Positions 31,749 through 33,948 of a DNA stretch of 33,948 nucleotides are shown piece by piece. The stretch is from Bacillota bacterium (lineage in GTDB: Bacteria; Bacillota; Negativicutes; Sporomusales; Sporomusaceae). The notes below the pieces were generated by a model that was not told where the DNA came from, did no database searches, and saw only the letters and a program-made list of their open reading frames with translations. The DNA is taken from NCBI GenBank assembly GCA_023443285.1, contig JAEZVB010000073.1, forward strand, positions 1-33,948, written 5' to 3'. The translations under genes were made by a program, and so were the position numbers. Every line of letters starts with the position of its first letter. The stretch's first letter is position 1.

Positions 31749-33404
31749 TTATAGGCTTACATGCGCTTCGTATTCGCCGAATACTTTGCGCATTACGCCG
31801 CAGATTTCCCCAAGGGTTGCATATGCCTTAACCGCATCAAGAATGAGCGGCATAAGGTTAGTGTTTTCGTCTTTGCAGCCTGCTTCCAGTGCAGCAAGTT
31901 TTGCTTGTACTGCAGCGTTGTCGCGGCGTGCGCGAAGATCAGCCAGCTTTTTCTTTTGCAGTTCGCCAACAGAAGCGTCAACTCGCAGTAAGCCTTCAAT
32001 TGGTTTTTCTTCGATCTGGAATTGGTTAACACCAACGATAACACGTTGTTTGTTTTCCACATCCATTTGCCATTTATAGGCACTTTCTTGAATTTCGCGC
32101 TGAATGTAGCCTTTTTCGATGGCCACAACAGCGCCGCCCATGTCATCAATCTTGCTGATGTATTCCCAGGCTTCTTTCTCAATTTGATTAGTCATAGCTT
32201 CGATGTAGTAAGAACCAGCAAGTGGGTCAACAACGTCAGCTAAGCCACTTTCGTAAGCCACGATTTGTTGGGTACGAAGTGCAACGCGTACCGAATCTTC
32301 AGTAGGCAGAGCCAGTGCCTCGTCTTTGGAGTTAGTGTGCAGAGACTGGGTTCCACCAAGTACGGCAGCAGCAGTCTGAAGAGCAACACGAACAACGTTA
32401 TTCTCAGGTTGCTGAGCAGTAAGCATCGAACCTGCAGTCTGGGTATGCACTCTGAGCATCCATGATTTAGGATTAGTAGCACCAAAACGCTCTTTCATTA
32501 CTTTTGCCCATACGCGACGGGAAGCACGGAACTTGGCCACTTCTTCAAGTACGTTGTTGTGAGCGTTCCAGAAGAAGGACAAACGTCCGGCGAAATCATC
32601 AACATTCAGGCCAGCTTTAATTGCAGCATCAACATACGCGATACCATCAGCAATGGTGAATGCAATTTCCTGAGAAGCGGTAGAACCAGCTTCACGGATA
32701 TGATAACCCGAGATTGAGATAGTATTCCAGTTAGGAACATTTTTGGAGCAATATTCAAAAATGTTGGTAATAAGACGCATAGAAGGCTTGGGTGGGAAAA
32801 TGTAAGTACCACGAGCAGCATATTCTTTAAGAATATCGTTTTGAATGGTACCGTTGAGTTTATCAGGGCTAACACCTTGTTTTTCAGCAACAGCAATGTA
32901 CATGGCAAGTAGTACAGATGCCGGTGCATTGATAGTCATGGAAGTCGATACTTTACCAAGATCAATGCTGTCAAACAGGATTTCCATATCGGCCAAGGAG
33001 TCGATGGCCACGCCTACTTTACCAACTTCACCTTCAGAAATGGGATCATCAGAGTCATAACCAATTTGTGTTGGCAAGTCAAACGCGCAAGATAAGCCGG
33101 TGCCGCCTGACTCTAAGAGATAACGATAACGTTTGTTGGACTCTTCAGCAGTTGAGAAGCCAGCATACATACGCATGGTCCAGAAACGGCTGCGATACAT
33201 AGTAGGCTGCACACCGCGGGTAAACGGATATTGACCTGGGAAACCAAGATCCTTTTCGTAGTCAACACCTTCGATATCAAGCGGAGTGTAAAGCCTGTTG
33301 TAAGGAAGGTTTTTGCGCTCTGGGAATTTGGCCAGAGATTTTTCCACCTTGCCGGTGTACTCAGCCATCTTTTGTTTCAAGCTATCGTTATTAGCTGTGC
33401 ACAT
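31749..33404 (-). CDS. Methylmalonyl-CoA mutase large (catalytic) subunit
   Basis: A 551-residue TIM-barrel subunit that converts succinyl-CoA to (R)-methylmalonyl-CoA with adenosylcobalamin bound by the small subunit. The motif TMYRSRFWTMRMYAGFSTAE holds Tyr80, the residue that in this family marks methylmalonyl-CoA rather than isobutyryl-CoA specificity (Phe there). GTYIFPPKPSMRLI, ISGYHIREAG and LHTNSKDEALALPTE are the other conserved blocks. It lacks the C-terminal B12 domain found in fused mutases. AGGAGG precedes the ATG. The 88-base gap to the CoA-transferase has no clear terminator. Confidence 0.96.
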   Translation of the reverse strand: MCTANNDSLKQKMAEYTGKVEKSLAKFPERKNLPYNRLYTPLDIEGVDYEKDLGFPGQYPFTRGVQPTMYRSRFWTMRMYAGFSTAEESNKRYRYLLESGGTGLSCAFDLPTQIGYDSDDPISEGEVGKVGVAIDSLADMEILFDSIDLGKVSTSMTINAPASVLLAMYIAVAEKQGVSPDKLNGTIQNDILKEYAARGTYIFPPKPSMRLITNIFEYCSKNVPNWNTISISGYHIREAGSTASQEIAFTIADGIAYVDAAIKAGLNVDDFAGRLSFFWNAHNNVLEEVAKFRASRRVWAKVMKERFGATNPKSWMLRVHTQTAGSMLTAQQPENNVVRVALQTAAAVLGGTQSLHTNSKDEALALPTEDSVRVALRTQQIVAYESGLADVVDPLAGSYYIEAMTNQIEKEAWEYISKIDDMGGAVVAIEKGYIQREIQESAYKWQMDVENKQRVIVGVNQFQIEEKPIEGLLRVDASVGELQKKKLADLRARRDNAAVQAKLAALEAGCKDENTNLMPLILDAVKAYATLGEICGVMRKVFGEYEAHVSL

Positions 33405-33492
33405 TGTTCTAATTCCTCCTTTAAGTATGTAATCGTAAGTACAAATGAGACTAACCTTCAGTTGGGGTTAACCACCCCACCGTAAGCTAAGC

Positions 33493-33948
33493 CTACTTTA
33501 TTTTCATACTGCCTGTTTCCAGGAAGCGAGTATGCCAGGAAAGAGCTTCATTGATGATATGAGGAGTATGCGCATTGCCTGTTGCTTTCTCTGCCCGCTC
33601 AAGATAATCCATGAGCATTGGTTGATAATCAGGATGTGCACAATTTTTTATAATAACTCTCGCCCGCTCCTTAGGGCTTAAGCCGCGGACATCGGCAACA
33701 CCACGTTCGGTAATAAATACATCGATATCATGTTCGGTATGGTCAAAGTGTGAGCACATCGGAACAACCGAGGAAATATCGCCATTCTTCGCAATGGAAT
33801 TAGTGAAGAAGAAGGTCAAATAAGCATTACGGGCAAAATCGCCTGAACCGCCAATACCATTCATCATTTTGGTACCCATAATATGTGTTGAATTAACATG
33901 TCCATAAATGTCAAATTCAATAGCGGTATTCATGGCAATTACCCCAAG
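33493..33948 (-). CDS. Propionyl/succinyl-CoA:carboxylate CoA-transferase, C-terminal part
   Basis: The last 151 residues of an acetyl-CoA hydrolase/CoA-transferase family protein; the frame runs off the window end (…LGVIA before MNTAIEFD), so the ATG at 33933 is internal. GIGGSGDFARNAYLTFF is the conserved glycine loop near the active site, and VFITERGVADVRGLSPKERA is a family signature. Whole members have about 500 residues, so roughly the first 350, including the catalytic Glu, lie outside. With the mutase, epimerase and decarboxylase downstream it most likely moves CoA from propionyl-CoA to succinate, closing the propionate cycle; acetate as acceptor is also possible. Confidence 0.92.
   Translation of the reverse strand, partial: LGVIAMNTAIEFDIYGHVNSTHIMGTKMMNGIGGSGDFARNAYLTFFFTNSIAKNGDISSVVPMCSHFDHTEHDIDVFITERGVADVRGLSPKERARVIIKNCAHPDYQPMLMDYLERAEKATGNAHTPHIINEALSWHTRFLETGSMKIK

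Noticed and set aside
33405..33492. Terminator between the CoA-transferase and mutase genes
   Set aside because: GGGG and CCCC around a GGTTAACC core can pair weakly, but there is no T run, so co-transcription is more likely.

Overview
The window reads as chromosomal core DNA from a spore-forming, double-membraned, propionate-forming Firmicute of the Negativicutes, most likely Sporomusaceae (Pelosinus/Propionispora/Sporomusa-like). This rests on three things. A Bacillus-type mre-min-spoIVF cluster carries an intact SpoIVFB-type protease, but also minE. The methylmalonyl-CoA/propionate pathway is complete, with a Veillonella-type ion-pumping decarboxylase. There is a full Rnf operon. The species assignment is inference from gene content only. 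The DNA is moderately AT-rich. Almost all genes lie on the minus strand; the one clear plus-strand gene is a BASS-type transporter at 9444-10403.

Layout by probable transcription unit, minus strand, right to left. (1) 33948-25857: CoA-transferase (cut by the window edge), methylmalonyl-CoA mutase large and small subunits, MeaB, epimerase, MmdA, a freestanding MmdD/E-like subunit, MmdC, MmdB, and a 52-residue OadG-like membrane peptide, then a terminator. Together these turn succinyl-CoA into propionate and couple the decarboxylation to ion (probably Na+) export. (2) 25615-24222: a MatC-type dicarboxylate transporter with its own terminator. (3) 24090-23443: an unrecognised membrane protein. 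(4) 23214-17629: RseC-like protein and rnfCDGEAB, the ferredoxin:NAD+ ion-pumping oxidoreductase, ending in a perfect 15-bp hairpin. (5) 17537-10474: a NusG-domain-II protein and a Gx (HepT-like) membrane protein, then DUF4321, maf, radC, mreB, mreC, mreD and the PBP2 gene. (6) 9275-6138: minC, minD, minE, then rodA from its own likely promoter. (7) 5985-115: spoIVFA-like, spoIVFB, two radical-SAM-associated genes and rng, ending in a terminator.

The two energy modules fit one lifestyle: fermentation reoxidises ferredoxin through Rnf and gains ion-motive force from both Rnf and methylmalonyl-CoA decarboxylase. The cell-shape and division cluster keeps the gene order known from Bacillus (maf-radC-mreBCD-minCD-spoIVFAB), with PBP2, a plus-strand transporter, minE and rodA interleaved.

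The most interesting features are: a sodium-pump decarboxylase OadG/MmdD subunit that appears split into two small genes with oppositely charged tails; a SpoIVFA-like protein whose LytM domain has lost its zinc ligands; a NusG_II/Gx pair next to Rnf that resembles the EetA/EetB genes of flavin-based electron export; a cluster of CTATAG repeats upstream of rnf; and an unexplained structured intergenic element at 16490-16615. No CRISPR array, IS element, phage gene, tRNA or rRNA was seen.
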